From the NCBI RefSeq assembly GCF_000021945.1, contig NC_011831.1, positions 186,001-250,000 of the forward strand: a stretch of 64,000 nucleotides of DNA. The letters are read 5' to 3'. Source of the DNA: Chloroflexus aggregans DSM 9485. GTDB taxonomy: Bacteria; Chloroflexota; Chloroflexia; Chloroflexales; Chloroflexaceae. A program made the translations under genes and the position numbers. The stretch's first letter is position 1, and every line of letters starts with the position of its first letter. Below, one piece after another: positions 1 through 9,900 of this stretch. The notes beneath the pieces were generated by a model. That model did no database searches and was not told the origin of the DNA. It saw nothing but the letters and a program-made list of their open reading frames with translations.

Positions 1-223
1 AAAAGATGGTCGGCGGCACCACGTGCAATAACGCGCACACGATCGACCACCACAACCCGCTCACCCGGTTGTCGCTGCCAAGCACGCCAACGATAAAAAT
101 ACTGACAATACCCAGCGGCACGGGGTGCAGAATCTGCGAGATGCGCCGGGCTATCGCGTAGCCGCGTCCCGGTAGTGCGCCGCGGCTAAGTGCTTCTGCG
201 GTCAGATCGTTTGGTTGCATCAT
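1..223 (-). CDS. Membrane protein, N-terminal part (possibly PAP2-like)
   Basis: Partial gene, cut by the window edge, with 74 codons visible. The frame is open from the ATG cluster at 220-232 to base 1. I chose ATG 223 because a GAGG sits about nine bases before it; 232 and 229 lie too close. Residues 31-48 are hydrophobic (ILHPVPLGIVSIFIVGVL) and a second hydrophobic stretch follows near 57-73. The pattern resembles the first helices of PAP2-type lipid phosphatases known from Chloroflexota, but no catalytic motif lies within the window, so the family is a guess. The start overlaps the stop of the upstream glycosyltransferase, so this is the distal gene of the polysaccharide operon. Confidence 0.5.
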   Translation of the reverse strand, partial: MMQPNDLTAEALSRGALPGRGYAIARRISQILHPVPLGIVSIFIVGVLGSDNRVSGLWWSIVCALLHVVPPTIF

Positions 224-234
224 GCTCATCATCC

Positions 235-1389
235 TCAAGTGGCAGCGGCTTTTGCCGCGAGCTCACGGTAGATTGCCACCAGCGCCTGTCCGGTCTGTTC
301 CCAGCGAAAGGTCGCAGCCTGCGGTGGCCCGGCAGCGCGGAGCGGCGCCGGATCGGCGAGCGCAGCGTGGATACCAGCAGCAATATCTTCGACCTCTAGC
401 GGATCGACCATAATGGCGGCCGATCCGGCCACTTCTGGTAAGCTCGCCACTTTAGTCGTGACAACCGGCGTTCCGCAGGCGAGCGCCTCGAGTACCGGAA
501 AGCCAAACCCTTCGTACAACGATGGGTAAACGAAGGCTTCGGCTAAATTATACAATGCCGGTAGATCGTCGTCGGCAACAAAATCGAGGAAACGTACTCG
601 GTCGGCCACCTGATACTGCGTTACCGCAGCAAAAATCTCGTCGTACAACCAACCACGTCGCCCGGCAATAACGAGCTGCAAGTCGGGATAGTCAGATTGT
701 ACCAGGGAAAAGGCATGTAACAGGCGGACAAGGTTTTTACGCGGTTCAAGCGTTCCGACAAAGAGCAGGAATCGATCCGGTAGCGCTAGCCTTGTGCGCA
801 CCGTGGCGAGTTCGTCCGGCGGTAATGGTCGAAAACGTGCATCCACGGCCGGATAGAGCAGACGTACACGCCGACTCGGTATCCCATAGAGCCGCCCCAA
901 ATCGTTCGCCGTAGACTGTGAGTCGACAACAATGAGATCGGCCCGTCGGAGTGAACGGGGTACTGCCTCACTCAAATAGCGTCGCAAGCCGGGTTCGGCA
1001 CAACCCGGTTCGACCAGAAACGTGAGGTCGTGAATAGTCAGCAGGGTGCGCGACTGTGTCGGCGGTAAGACAAAATCCGGTGCATGCACCACATCCATCG
1101 GTCCGATAAACCACTCGATCCGCAGTGGCAATCGTAGCCGTTGCCAGATGATCGTGAGCAGGCGCGGACTGATCGGTAGCGGCCGTAACGTGACATTTGG
1201 ATAGGTAGCCGCCAGTTCCTGTGCATAATGGGCAAAGGGATTATTTGGCCTGATCCCACCGGCCGCGTAGAAGAGGTGAAACGTCAGATCAGGCCCGGCT
1301 TGGGCAGCAGCACGCACCAGTTCTCGCGTGTAGCGACCAATCCCTGCTCCTTGCCAAATACCTGCTGTAAAGTCGACACCGATACGCAT
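235..1389 (-). CDS. GT4-family glycosyltransferase
   Basis: A 384-residue GT-B fold glycosyltransferase, expected to move a sugar from an NDP donor onto a lipid-linked glycan at the cytoplasmic membrane face. The N-terminal acceptor domain begins MRIGVDFTA and has a glycine-rich GIGRYTREL segment. The donor domain has FVGTLEPRKN (family signature GT-EPRKN) and the EX7E motif in YEGFGFPVLEALACGTPVV. ATG 1389 is two bases after the stop of the upstream flippase-like gene, and the open frame before it has no family similarity, so the longer reading was rejected. Donor and acceptor cannot be read from sequence. It belongs to a minus-strand operon with sugar transferase, ligase and epimerase genes. 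Confidence 0.9.
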   Translation of the reverse strand: MRIGVDFTAGIWQGAGIGRYTRELVRAAAQAGPDLTFHLFYAAGGIRPNNPFAHYAQELAATYPNVTLRPLPISPRLLTIIWQRLRLPLRIEWFIGPMDVVHAPDFVLPPTQSRTLLTIHDLTFLVEPGCAEPGLRRYLSEAVPRSLRRADLIVVDSQSTANDLGRLYGIPSRRVRLLYPAVDARFRPLPPDELATVRTRLALPDRFLLFVGTLEPRKNLVRLLHAFSLVQSDYPDLQLVIAGRRGWLYDEIFAAVTQYQVADRVRFLDFVADDDLPALYNLAEAFVYPSLYEGFGFPVLEALACGTPVVTTKVASLPEVAGSAAIMVDPLEVEDIAAGIHAALADPAPLRAAGPPQAATFRWEQTGQALVAIYRELAAKAAAT

Positions 1390-1391
1390 TA

Positions 1392-2447
1392 CTACTTCCG
1401 CCGGCTGAACAGATAGAGGATGAAACCAAACACGACAATACTCCAGAAGTTGATCAGCCGGTCGAGCAGCGTAACTGCCCCACCAAGACTCGTTGCAATG
1501 CCGAAGAGAGTCAATACGACGGTAATCGTTCCCTCGACCACTCCCAAACCGGCGGGGGTAATCGGTAGTGCTGTCAGCAATGACGATGCTAACGCAACAA
1601 AAATAATCGCGGCGAGGTTCAGATCCAGACCGGTATGATTCAAGGACTGAATAACAAACCAAAGCCGAAAACCCTCAAGTAACCAAATAGCACCGGTGAA
1701 GGCAAGTAAGCGGGGAAGGATTGCCGGCGTAAACGACCGCAGCGCCGATTGCTCAAAATTGCCGTAGACGCGATGCAAACGGCGTGGAATAAACCAGCGT
1801 ATCTGCGGCCCCAGCCAGCGCATACCGGCCAGACCACTGATAATAATCACGACCAAGAGTGCCCCAAAGCCAAATACAATCTGCGTCCCTTCGGGCATAT
1901 GCGCACCAAAGGTAAGATACCCGGAGATCACGAGCAAGCTGAATAGGCCGATCATGTCAAGCAACCGTTCGGCAAAAATCGTGCCGAAGGTGGCCGAAAA
2001 GGAGACGTTACCGTTGTGTTTGAGCAGATACCCACGGTATGCATCGCCGAGCTTGGCCGGTACAATGCAATTGGCAAACCACGACAGATAAATATACTCG
2101 ATTAACGCCGGCAATGAAGCCCAACTGTGTCGCCCGGCCTGCAACGGTACACCGGCGTTGATCAGTAACATGCGCCAGCGGAGCGCGCGTAAAGGGAAGG
2201 TGAGATAAAAAACCACCAGCCCTAACCCAAGGAGCCACAGATCGGCTGAACGCATATATTGCCACGTGGTCGCAAGGTCAATGTCGAGACCACGCACGAC
2301 AAATACAATAATCGCGATTGCCAATCCAAACGAGATAAGAGTACGCGGTTGACGCAATCGTTGACCAAGCGAGAAATCGTTGCGCTCTGTTTGGTTGGAA
2401 TCGGGTGGATCGTTCGTGATGTCAACCACCGATGGCCGATCACTCAT
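1392..2447 (-). CDS. Flippase-like integral membrane protein (UPF0104/PF03706)
   Basis: A 351-residue polytopic protein of the lysylphosphatidylglycerol-synthase transmembrane-like family, with about eight predicted helices. Recognisable family segments are FALRALRWR-type basic loop (here PLRALRWRMLL), a PAKLGDAYRGYLL stretch and a C-terminal PITPAGLGVVEG. Members often sit beside lipid-linked glycosyltransferases and are suspected to translocate or bind polyprenyl lipids; the role is not proven. ATG 2447 is chosen because GGAAGG lies about twelve bases upstream; an in-frame ATG at 2501 would add eighteen residues and cannot be excluded. A paralogue is at 29972-30934, also in a glycosylation operon. 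Confidence 0.82.
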   Translation of the reverse strand: MSDRPSVVDITNDPPDSNQTERNDFSLGQRLRQPRTLISFGLAIAIIVFVVRGLDIDLATTWQYMRSADLWLLGLGLVVFYLTFPLRALRWRMLLINAGVPLQAGRHSWASLPALIEYIYLSWFANCIVPAKLGDAYRGYLLKHNGNVSFSATFGTIFAERLLDMIGLFSLLVISGYLTFGAHMPEGTQIVFGFGALLVVIIISGLAGMRWLGPQIRWFIPRRLHRVYGNFEQSALRSFTPAILPRLLAFTGAIWLLEGFRLWFVIQSLNHTGLDLNLAAIIFVALASSLLTALPITPAGLGVVEGTITVVLTLFGIATSLGGAVTLLDRLINFWSIVVFGFILYLFSRRK

Positions 2448-2541
2448 AGATGTAATCGCCTTCCCATGTGTTGGTACTAATGATGGTTTGCCGGCCGACA
2501 TGAGCGTAGCTACGCTAAAAGAATATATGCAAGGCGACAGC

Positions 2542-3498
2542 CTATCGATTCACTTCCGCACAGTACCATGCCCAAAAACGCTCTAATCCCTCTTCAATTG
2601 CAATGGTCGGTACGAAATCGAGTAGTTGTCCGGCTTTCGCTGTATCGGCGAAGGTAATCGGTGGTTCGGTGGCCGGCAGTGGCTTAACCTCGATCTTGGC
2701 GGCATAACCCGTGATCTGTTCGAGCAATTGTACAAACCGGCACAGTTCGACCGGTTGTGAATGACCAAGATTAAAGATTTCGTAGGGACGTGGTCGGTCA
2801 AGTGCATTCATCACACCGCTGACAATATCATCGATGTACGTATAATCGCGGAACAGATTGACTCCACCGTTAAACAGCGTGATCGGTTGGTGCCGCACCA
2901 TCCGTTCGACAAAGAGATAGGGTGTCATATCGGGTCGTCCGCGCGGCCCATAGACGGTAAAAAAACGCACGACGCTGGTCGGAATCCCGTACAAGCTATG
3001 GAACGTGTATGCGAGCACTTCAGCCGCCTTTTTTGTGGCTGCATACGGTGACAACGGTCGGTCGGTCGGGTCGTCTTCGCGGAACGGAACACGACTGGCT
3101 TTACCGTAGACCGATGAGGTCGACGCGATCACGATATTTGCTACTTCGGCACGACATGCCTGTTCGAGAATGACCACGCTCCCGCCAACGTTCACCGACT
3201 CGTACAGGAGCGGGTTGGCTATCGAGGGGCGTGGTCCAGGCATAGCGGCAAGGTGAGCCACTGCCTGCGGTCGGTAGCGACTGAAGATGGCTGCGACGGT
3301 CTCCGCATCACGAATATCCCCTTCAATAAGGGTAAACCCTGCGTGTTGTAGCGCTTGGGCTAGATTCCGTCGTTTGCGGGCCGGATCGTAGTAGGCGACA
3401 AAATTGTCGAGGCCAATCACCTGTTCGCCGCGGGCCAGGAGGCGATCAACCAGATGACTCCCGATAAAGCCGGCAGCACCGGTCACAAGATAAGTCAT
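2542..3498 (-). CDS. NAD-dependent sugar epimerase/dehydratase
   Basis: A 318-residue extended short-chain dehydrogenase acting on nucleotide sugars. The Rossmann motif GAAGFIGSHL is at residues 7-16, followed by the acidic LDNF that binds the NAD ribose. SSVYG and YAATKKAAE supply the Ser/Tyr/Lys catalytic set. The YDP(A)RKRRNL segment and VVRFFTVYGPRGRPDM resemble UDP-glucuronate 4-epimerases, so a UDP-hexuronate or UDP-hexose 4-epimerase is likely. The start at 3498 overlaps the upstream stop in an ATGA arrangement, so translation is probably coupled. It would supply an activated sugar for the polysaccharide made by this operon. Confidence 0.88.
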   Translation of the reverse strand: MTYLVTGAAGFIGSHLVDRLLARGEQVIGLDNFVAYYDPARKRRNLAQALQHAGFTLIEGDIRDAETVAAIFSRYRPQAVAHLAAMPGPRPSIANPLLYESVNVGGSVVILEQACRAEVANIVIASTSSVYGKASRVPFREDDPTDRPLSPYAATKKAAEVLAYTFHSLYGIPTSVVRFFTVYGPRGRPDMTPYLFVERMVRHQPITLFNGGVNLFRDYTYIDDIVSGVMNALDRPRPYEIFNLGHSQPVELCRFVQLLEQITGYAAKIEVKPLPATEPPITFADTAKAGQLLDFVPTIAIEEGLERFWAWYCAEVNR

Positions 3499-4985
3499 AG
3501 GTCCTCGTTGCAACTGTGCAGTTCAGTGCGACCGGTATTGATGGTCGCGATAAGCGCAATGATTGCCGCAAACTGCACTCCCATATTCAAAACATGCAGA
3601 TTTTCAAAGAGATTGTGACCGCTCAGTGTGCTCACTACTCCTATGCCACCCAGTGCGATACCGCGTGTAAACCAATCGTTCGCTTGTTGAACTGCTCGCA
3701 CCGCAGTACGCCAAACGCTACCTAGCAAGAGCAGATACGCACTCAATCCGATCAAACCACTTTCGGCAGCGATGTGCAGGTAGTAGTTGTGAGCGTGACC
3801 ACGAGAATCATACCATGGTTTAATCCATGTGGGTGTTTGCCCACTATACACCAGCCGTTCGTAGGCGATGGTGAAATTTCCCGGTCCTACTCCCAATAGC
3901 GGCCGTTCTTGCACCATATTCCACGCTGCTTGCAGGTGCGCCATTCGCTCGACTACTGCGAAGTTGTCCGGTGTGATGTTAACATTACGCACATCGAACG
4001 GCTGGAGATTGGCGATAATGGATGTAAGCCGACTACTCAGCGCGGTCGGTAGCAACCCACTATTCACCAGGATCATTCCCCCAAATACTGCCACAAGGAT
4101 AACCGGTATGCTCTGTCGCAGCATCCGTCGTCCGTACCAGGCGCCAAGCACAACCGTCATGACCGTCGCACCGAGTGCTGCTCCTACCCAGCCGCCACGC
4201 GAAAAGCTCGCCAGTAACCCACCGATCAAGCTACCCGCCGTGATGAAGACGATGCCTAAGCGCAACCTGTCGCGCCAGGTGTGCCAATGATGTGTGACGA
4301 TCATCACCAGGCCAAAACCGGCTGCCAACGGCCACGCCTGATTCAGGTAGCCGGCAAACGAGTTTGGTTGACCAATCGTGCCATAGGCGCGCACCCGCCC
4401 GTCTCCAACGGCAAAACTCGCCGGGCCGATTCCGGTCAGGTGCTGACCAATACCGATCAACGCCGTTATCGCCGGGGCAGCAAGCAAACAGGCAACGAGT
4501 ACGGCCCGTCGCCATTGTACTCGATCAGGGTCTTGCAGCGCACTCATTGCAGCAAGGTAGATCAGGAGTACTGTTCCCCAACGGAGTGTCTCTTTTAGTC
4601 CCTCACTGCGGCTAAGTGGTGTCAAAGCGGCGGTCACGGCGAGTGTCCAAAGGAAAATGGCCAGAGCAATGCCCGGCATATCCGGCCAGGGCCACCGTCG
4701 TTGGGACAATTGCCAGAGGAAGCTAAGGGCCACCAGGATGAAACAGAACTGGGTCACACTCAGCCCACCGGGCAGCGTGACCAATTGCTGGAATGGTACC
4801 GAGAGCACGGCCAGCGCTACCGGCCAAATCGGATCACACACCGCCAAACCGAGCGCGGCCAGACCGAGGAGCCAGCTTACGGCGAAGAGTGGTGGGACGA
4901 GCGCAATACCAACCCCAACTAAGGCAGCCGCGGCTAGCCATAACCACACAGATCGCTCTAATCGTTGACCGGTGAATAAATACAT
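3495..4985 (-). CDS. O-antigen ligase/polymerase-like membrane protein (Wzy/WaaL)
   Basis: A 496-residue membrane protein with about twelve hydrophobic segments and the large periplasmic loop typical of the O-antigen ligase family. The loop holds the family's R/H-rich segment: RPLLGVGPGNFTIAYERL followed by SRGHAHNYYLHIAAESGLIGL (pattern H-N-x-x-L-x-x-x-E-x-G). Such proteins polymerise or ligate undecaprenyl-linked glycans outside the membrane. ATG 4985 overlaps the TAA of the sugar-transferase gene as TAATG, making coupling likely. Whether it is polymerase or ligase cannot be told from sequence. Confidence 0.85.
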   Translation of the reverse strand: MYLFTGQRLERSVWLWLAAAALVGVGIALVPPLFAVSWLLGLAALGLAVCDPIWPVALAVLSVPFQQLVTLPGGLSVTQFCFILVALSFLWQLSQRRWPWPDMPGIALAIFLWTLAVTAALTPLSRSEGLKETLRWGTVLLIYLAAMSALQDPDRVQWRRAVLVACLLAAPAITALIGIGQHLTGIGPASFAVGDGRVRAYGTIGQPNSFAGYLNQAWPLAAGFGLVMIVTHHWHTWRDRLRLGIVFITAGSLIGGLLASFSRGGWVGAALGATVMTVVLGAWYGRRMLRQSIPVILVAVFGGMILVNSGLLPTALSSRLTSIIANLQPFDVRNVNITPDNFAVVERMAHLQAAWNMVQERPLLGVGPGNFTIAYERLVYSGQTPTWIKPWYDSRGHAHNYYLHIAAESGLIGLSAYLLLLGSVWRTAVRAVQQANDWFTRGIALGGIGVVSTLSGHNLFENLHVLNMGVQFAAIIALIATINTGRTELHSCNEDL

Positions 4986-6484
4986 TACCACGCGCCGCGA
5001 CCGGACAAAATCGCCGGTATGACCATCATCAGAATCCGCAGATCGAGGCTAAACGTCCAATTTTCAGCGTAATAGATATCGAGCCGCACTTGTTCGTCAA
5101 ACGAAATCTCGCTCCGCCCCAACGCTTGCGGCAAGCAAGCCAAACCTGGCTGCACCGCAAGCCGCCGATGATGCCACGGCTCATATCGCTCGACCTCTTC
5201 TGGTAATGCCGGTCGGGGGCCGATCAAACTCATATCACCGAGCAATACGTTGAAGAGTTGTGGTAACTCGTCCAAACTTGTGCGACGCAACCAACGTCCG
5301 ACGCGGGTCACTCGTGGATCGTCACGCATTTTGAACAACGGGCCATCAGCTTCATTGTATGCCAATAACTCACGTCGGCGTTGTTCGGCATCAGGGATCA
5401 TGGTGCGGAACTTATAGCAAGTAAACAAACGTCCATTTTTACCGACACGTTGCTGGCGAAAAATGATCGGTCGCCCAGAGTCGAGCCAGATCACAAGCGC
5501 GATGATTGCCGCCAGTGGTACGGTTATCGGCAAGGTGAGCAGTACCGCTGCCAGATCAAACGTTCGTTTGAAGAACAGGTTCAATCCGTGGAGTTGGATC
5601 TCCTTCGGCTGCAACAACGGTACACCGCTCAGATGCATAATGTCGACGCGGTCAAAGCTCAGTTGATAAATATCCGGGGCAATCTGATACTCGATCCCCA
5701 TATGTTGGCAGCGTGCCACCAATTCCGGCAATTGATCGTATTGCCAGAAAGGTAATGCGATGATCACCTGTTGGATGTGGTACGCCTCGATGACCTGTTC
5801 GAGATCGTGCAGGTCGCCGAGATGATGAAATACTCGCGCGCGGTTGCCGGAAATGATCGGCTGATCGCTAAGATAGCCGACCAACGTGTACCCTGCTCCC
5901 GGCGAGGCGGTGAGCGCATGCATGACCAGTTGCCCCAAACCGGTACTACCCACGACAACCACTCGCTCGCGCCCAAGCCCGCGCGACCAGAACCAATGTC
6001 GTATCCCGATCAGCAAGATGCGCCAACTAAGGAGCAAGACAATGATCGTAACGGCAGCAAACGCAAAAATGAGCCGTGAATAAAAGAAAGGTCGATACAG
6101 AAATACCACCACAATGAGCAGCGCAATCATCGTGATCACACTGCCGGTGATAGCGGTAGCCTCATCGGTGAGCGTCATCCGGCGGCTTGGGCGGTAGAAG
6201 CCGCGCACAATAAACCGCGCACCCAATAGGACTTGGAGAATGAAAACAATGGGAAGGAATGCGCGAAAAGGTACCATATTCTCGATGGCCACCTCAGCCA
6301 CAATCTGATCGAACGGTGGTGGCCAGAGAATCTGGTACCGCAACACATACGCCAACGCAAAACCGGTAAAAATCAGAATCTGATCGATGAAGAAAAAACC
6401 AACCCGTAACCAGCGTTGTTGTTGAGGTGTCCGCCGGTGTCTTGTTGGTTTCGCGATAACTGGGGCTGGCGAATGTTCGATCAT
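4985..6484 (-). CDS. Polyprenyl-phosphate sugar-1-phosphate transferase (WbaP/EPS type)
   Basis: A 499-residue initiating transferase that would load the first sugar-1-phosphate onto undecaprenyl phosphate. Four or five N-terminal helices (about 25-170) are followed by a CoA-binding-like Rossmann region (VVVVGSTGLGQLVM) and a C-terminal catalytic domain from about residue 295. Conserved motifs there: KRTFDLAAVLLTLP, RQQRVGKNGRLF, YKFRTM, DPRVTRVGRWLRRTSLDELPQ split around the catalytic region, GDMSLIGPRPALP and the C-terminal YYAENWTFSLDL. It is the first large gene of the operon, in keeping with an initiating role. Sugar specificity is unknown. Confidence 0.93.
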   Translation of the reverse strand: MIEHSPAPVIAKPTRHRRTPQQQRWLRVGFFFIDQILIFTGFALAYVLRYQILWPPPFDQIVAEVAIENMVPFRAFLPIVFILQVLLGARFIVRGFYRPSRRMTLTDEATAITGSVITMIALLIVVVFLYRPFFYSRLIFAFAAVTIIVLLLSWRILLIGIRHWFWSRGLGRERVVVVGSTGLGQLVMHALTASPGAGYTLVGYLSDQPIISGNRARVFHHLGDLHDLEQVIEAYHIQQVIIALPFWQYDQLPELVARCQHMGIEYQIAPDIYQLSFDRVDIMHLSGVPLLQPKEIQLHGLNLFFKRTFDLAAVLLTLPITVPLAAIIALVIWLDSGRPIIFRQQRVGKNGRLFTCYKFRTMIPDAEQRRRELLAYNEADGPLFKMRDDPRVTRVGRWLRRTSLDELPQLFNVLLGDMSLIGPRPALPEEVERYEPWHHRRLAVQPGLACLPQALGRSEISFDEQVRLDIYYAENWTFSLDLRILMMVIPAILSGRGAW

Positions 6485-6528
6485 GGGCCGGCCTGTGGGT
6501 GCATGCCTTACCCGCTTGACAGCACCGT

Positions 6529-6672
6529 CTAAGGTGTATCGTGGTGATACGGTGGCGTGTCTCCGGTCTGTTCAAAATGACCGGTAGTGGCCTGCCGCTG
6601 CTCAATGTACAGCATTATTCCCGGTGAGGCTGCGATTAACACCATGAGCGCAATCAGGCTAATCCAGAGCAT
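6529..6672 (-). CDS. Small single-pass membrane protein
   Basis: A possible 47-residue protein. A hydrophobic segment at residues 2-22 is followed by a short polar tail rich in Gln, Thr and His. It is called because ATG 6672 follows a purine-rich ribosome site (GAGGGAGAAGAG) at good distance; an in-frame start at 6777 lacks this. It lies 44 bases upstream of the sugar transferase and in the same orientation, so it may head the operon. No family recognised. Confidence 0.45.
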   Translation of the reverse strand: MLWISLIALMVLIAASPGIMLYIEQRQATTGHFEQTGDTPPYHHDTP

Positions 6673-6851
6673 ACGCGGCTCTTCTCCCTCTTTTTCAGAT
6701 CGCGGGCATTCGTTGATAAACGGACACGTGGATGTACCAGAATCGTTTGGCGTCCAGCATATCTGAGTAACACCCACCGTTATCTATCATTTTTGCTGCA
6801 CGATCTAATGCAGCGCCTTATCTTACCACGATCTTTCCGGTCTGCAACCTG

Positions 6852-6886
6852 ATAAAAAGCTGACAGACGGGAGTTATTCCCGTCTG
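6852..6886 (-). terminator. Rho-independent terminator after gltB
   Basis: A perfect 9-bp stem (CAGACGGGA/TCCCGTCTG, 6864-6886) with a 5-base loop. On the minus strand it is followed by TCAGCTTTTT. It lies 19 bases beyond the gltB stop. Confidence 0.85.
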
Positions 6887-6904
6887 CCAGTGTCTCAATA
6901 CAGC

Positions 6905-9900
6905 TTAGGCTGCATGTGCCTTCGTCGGTTCTTCGGTACCTTCGGCGGCGGCTTCGATCTGCGCTACGGCATCGCGCGGTCGGACGGTGAGGAACAGGTG
7001 GCGATACCGATCCCAGCGGGCTAGAATCTCGCTTCCGCGTAGGCTCTTCGTCAATTCAACGTGGCGACGAATGAGATCGCGCAGCCGCATCTCATCGCGG
7101 TCACTCAGAGGGCGCAACTCGACCAACTGGGGATTGTAGCGTTGGGCAAACGTCCCTTGCTCGTCAAGAACATACGCGACACCACCGGTCATACCGGCGC
7201 CAAAGTTCCGACCGGTTGGACCGAGCACCACGACCGTACCGCCGGTCATGTATTCACAACCGTGATCACCGATGCCCTCCACCACTGCGGTTGCGCCGGA
7301 GTTACGAACGGCAAAGCGCTCACCCACTCGTCCGGCGACGTACAATTCACCACCGGTCGCGCCATAGAGCAGCGTGTTACCGGCAATCACATTCTCATGC
7401 CAGACGTACTGAGCTTCCGGGGGCGGCGCAATGGTGATCAGACCACCGGCCATTCCTTTACCAACGTAATCGTTGGCATCGCCGATCAAACGCAGCGTCA
7501 TTCCCGGTGCATTGAAGGCACCGAAGCTCTGACCGGCGTGACCGTGGAACGTAATCGTTATCGTATTGGCAGGCAGCCCCTTATCACCATACATTTGCCC
7601 AATCGCGCCTGCCAGGCGCGCACCTACTGAGCGGTCACAGTTGTTGATCTGATACTGTAAGCGCACCGGCCCACTGGCATCAAGGGCAGCGCTGGCGTCA
7701 TGCATAATCCGATCATTGAGACTCTCTTCGGCAGGCAAGGAATTGGGTTTGCCATTGTGTCGGATCGGGCCATAGCCGATGAGCGAGGCTGCCCCCAATA
7801 CCGGTGTCATATCCAACATATCGGCAGACTCGACGCCAACCTTACGCTGGCGCAGCAAGTCGGTGCGCCCAACCGCTTCATCGATCGAGCGTAAGCCGAG
7901 GCTGGCAAGAATTTCACGCACTTCTTGCGCCAGATAGCGGAAAAAAGCCATGATCATCTCCGGCTTGCCGGGGAACTTAGCCCGCAGATCGGCACGTTGG
8001 GTAGCGATTCCAACCGGGCAGGTATTGTTGTGACACGCTCGTGCCATAATGCAGCCCTCGGCTACCAACGCTGCCGTACCGAACGAGAACTCATCAGCCC
8101 CTAACAGCGCAGCGATCACGACATCGCGCCCCGTCTTTAGCCCACCATCGGCACGCAACCGTACCCGCTCGCGTAGTCCGTTGAGAATGAGGGTTTGTTG
8201 GGTTTCAGCCAGGCCCAACTCCCATGGTATGCCGGCATTTTTAATACTGCTCAGTGGTGAAGCACCGGTACCACCGGCGTGGCCGCTGATCAGAATCGTA
8301 TCGGCATAGCCTTTGACGACGCCTGCCGCTACCGTACCTACCCCGGTAGTCGCTACCAGCTTCACCGATACCCGTGCATTGGGATTGACCTGCTTGAGGT
8401 CGTAGATCAACTGAGCCAAATCCTCAATGCTATAAATATCGTGATGGGGTGGTGGGCTAATGAGTGCGACACCGGGCACGGTATGGCGAATACGAGCAAT
8501 CTCTTCATTCACCTTATGGCCGGGCAATTGCCCACCCTCACCGGGTTTCGCGCCTTGGGCCATCTTGATTTGCAGCTCGCTGGCACTCGCTAGATAGGCC
8601 GGCGTGACGCCAAATCGGCCCGACGCTACCTGTTTGATCCGTGAATTGCGTTCATCGTGATAGCGTTCCGGCGCCTCGCCACCCTCGCCGCTGTTGGCCA
8701 TTGCGCCCAGCCGGTTCATAGCAATCGACAGCGTCTCGTGCGCTTCTGAACTGGTCGAGCCATGGCTCATCGCTGCCGTTGAAAACCGCTTCACAATCGA
8801 CTCTATCGGTTCGACCTCGTCAATCGGGACCGGCGGGCCGGCAGGTACGAATTCCAGCAGATCACGCGGCTCGGTTGGGGGCCGATTGTTGACGAGATCG
8901 ACGTAAACGCGGTAGATCGCATAACCTTCGCGGCTCACCGTGGGTCCTGTGCTATCACCATTTAGGGCGTGCGGGTTGCGTACCGCTTTGTGTAGGGCAT
9001 GCACGACTGCCGGGCTGAAAGCGTGATACTCACCGTCTTTCTTGAACTTGTAAAAGCCGGGATGCGGTAGGATCACACGTTCCGTCTTGAAAGCCCGGCT
9101 ATGGCGCACGGCAAGGTCGCGGGCGATCCGACCAAACGAAATACCACCGACGCGCGAAGGTGTACCGGTAAAGCAGCGATCGATCACCTCTTGCGCCAGC
9201 CCGACCGCCTCGAAAATTTGGGCACCACAATAGCTATCAAGGGTCGAGATGCCCATCTTTGACATAATCTTCAGCAGACCCTTTTCCAGGGCGTGGATGA
9301 AATGTCGTTCAGCCTCAACAGCCAGGGCGTGCTGGTACGGCTCGACAGCTTTGTGACTTACACCGTGCTCAGCCCGTTGGCGTACAGCGTCACGCTCGAT
9401 GGTAATCCGGCGCACACTTGCCAACGCGAGATACGGATTAATGGCTTCAGCGCCGTAACCGATCAGCGCTGCGATATGATGCACTTCACGCGCTTCACCT
9501 GTCTCGACGAGCAAACTCACCCGCGAACGCAAGCCGGTGCGGATCAGGTGATGATGAACGGCACCGGTCGCCAGTAAAATCGGCAAAGCAGCCTGTTCAG
9601 CGTTCACACCGCGATCGCTCAAGATCACAATGGCTGCACCATCGCTGACGGCTGCTGCTGCCTCTTCACTCACCCGCTCAAGCGCCTTAAGCATCTGCTC
9701 GGTGGTAATGTGATGGGCCGGGAAGAGCAAGCTGATCGTCACCGAACGCAGCAGCGGATCGGTCTGGTCGCGAATTGCCTGCAACTGTGCGTCGGTCAAG
9801 ATCGGTGATGTCAACTGCAAGAGATGGGCATGCTCAGGCGTCTCGAGCAAGATCGAACGTCGGCGGCCAATCCCGACGCTCAGCGACATGACCAACTCTT

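Noticed and set aside
235-1662. 475-residue version of the GT4 protein
   Set aside because: The extra 91 residues lie antisense-like inside the upstream flippase-like gene and resemble no protein; MRIGVDF at 1389 is the natural start.
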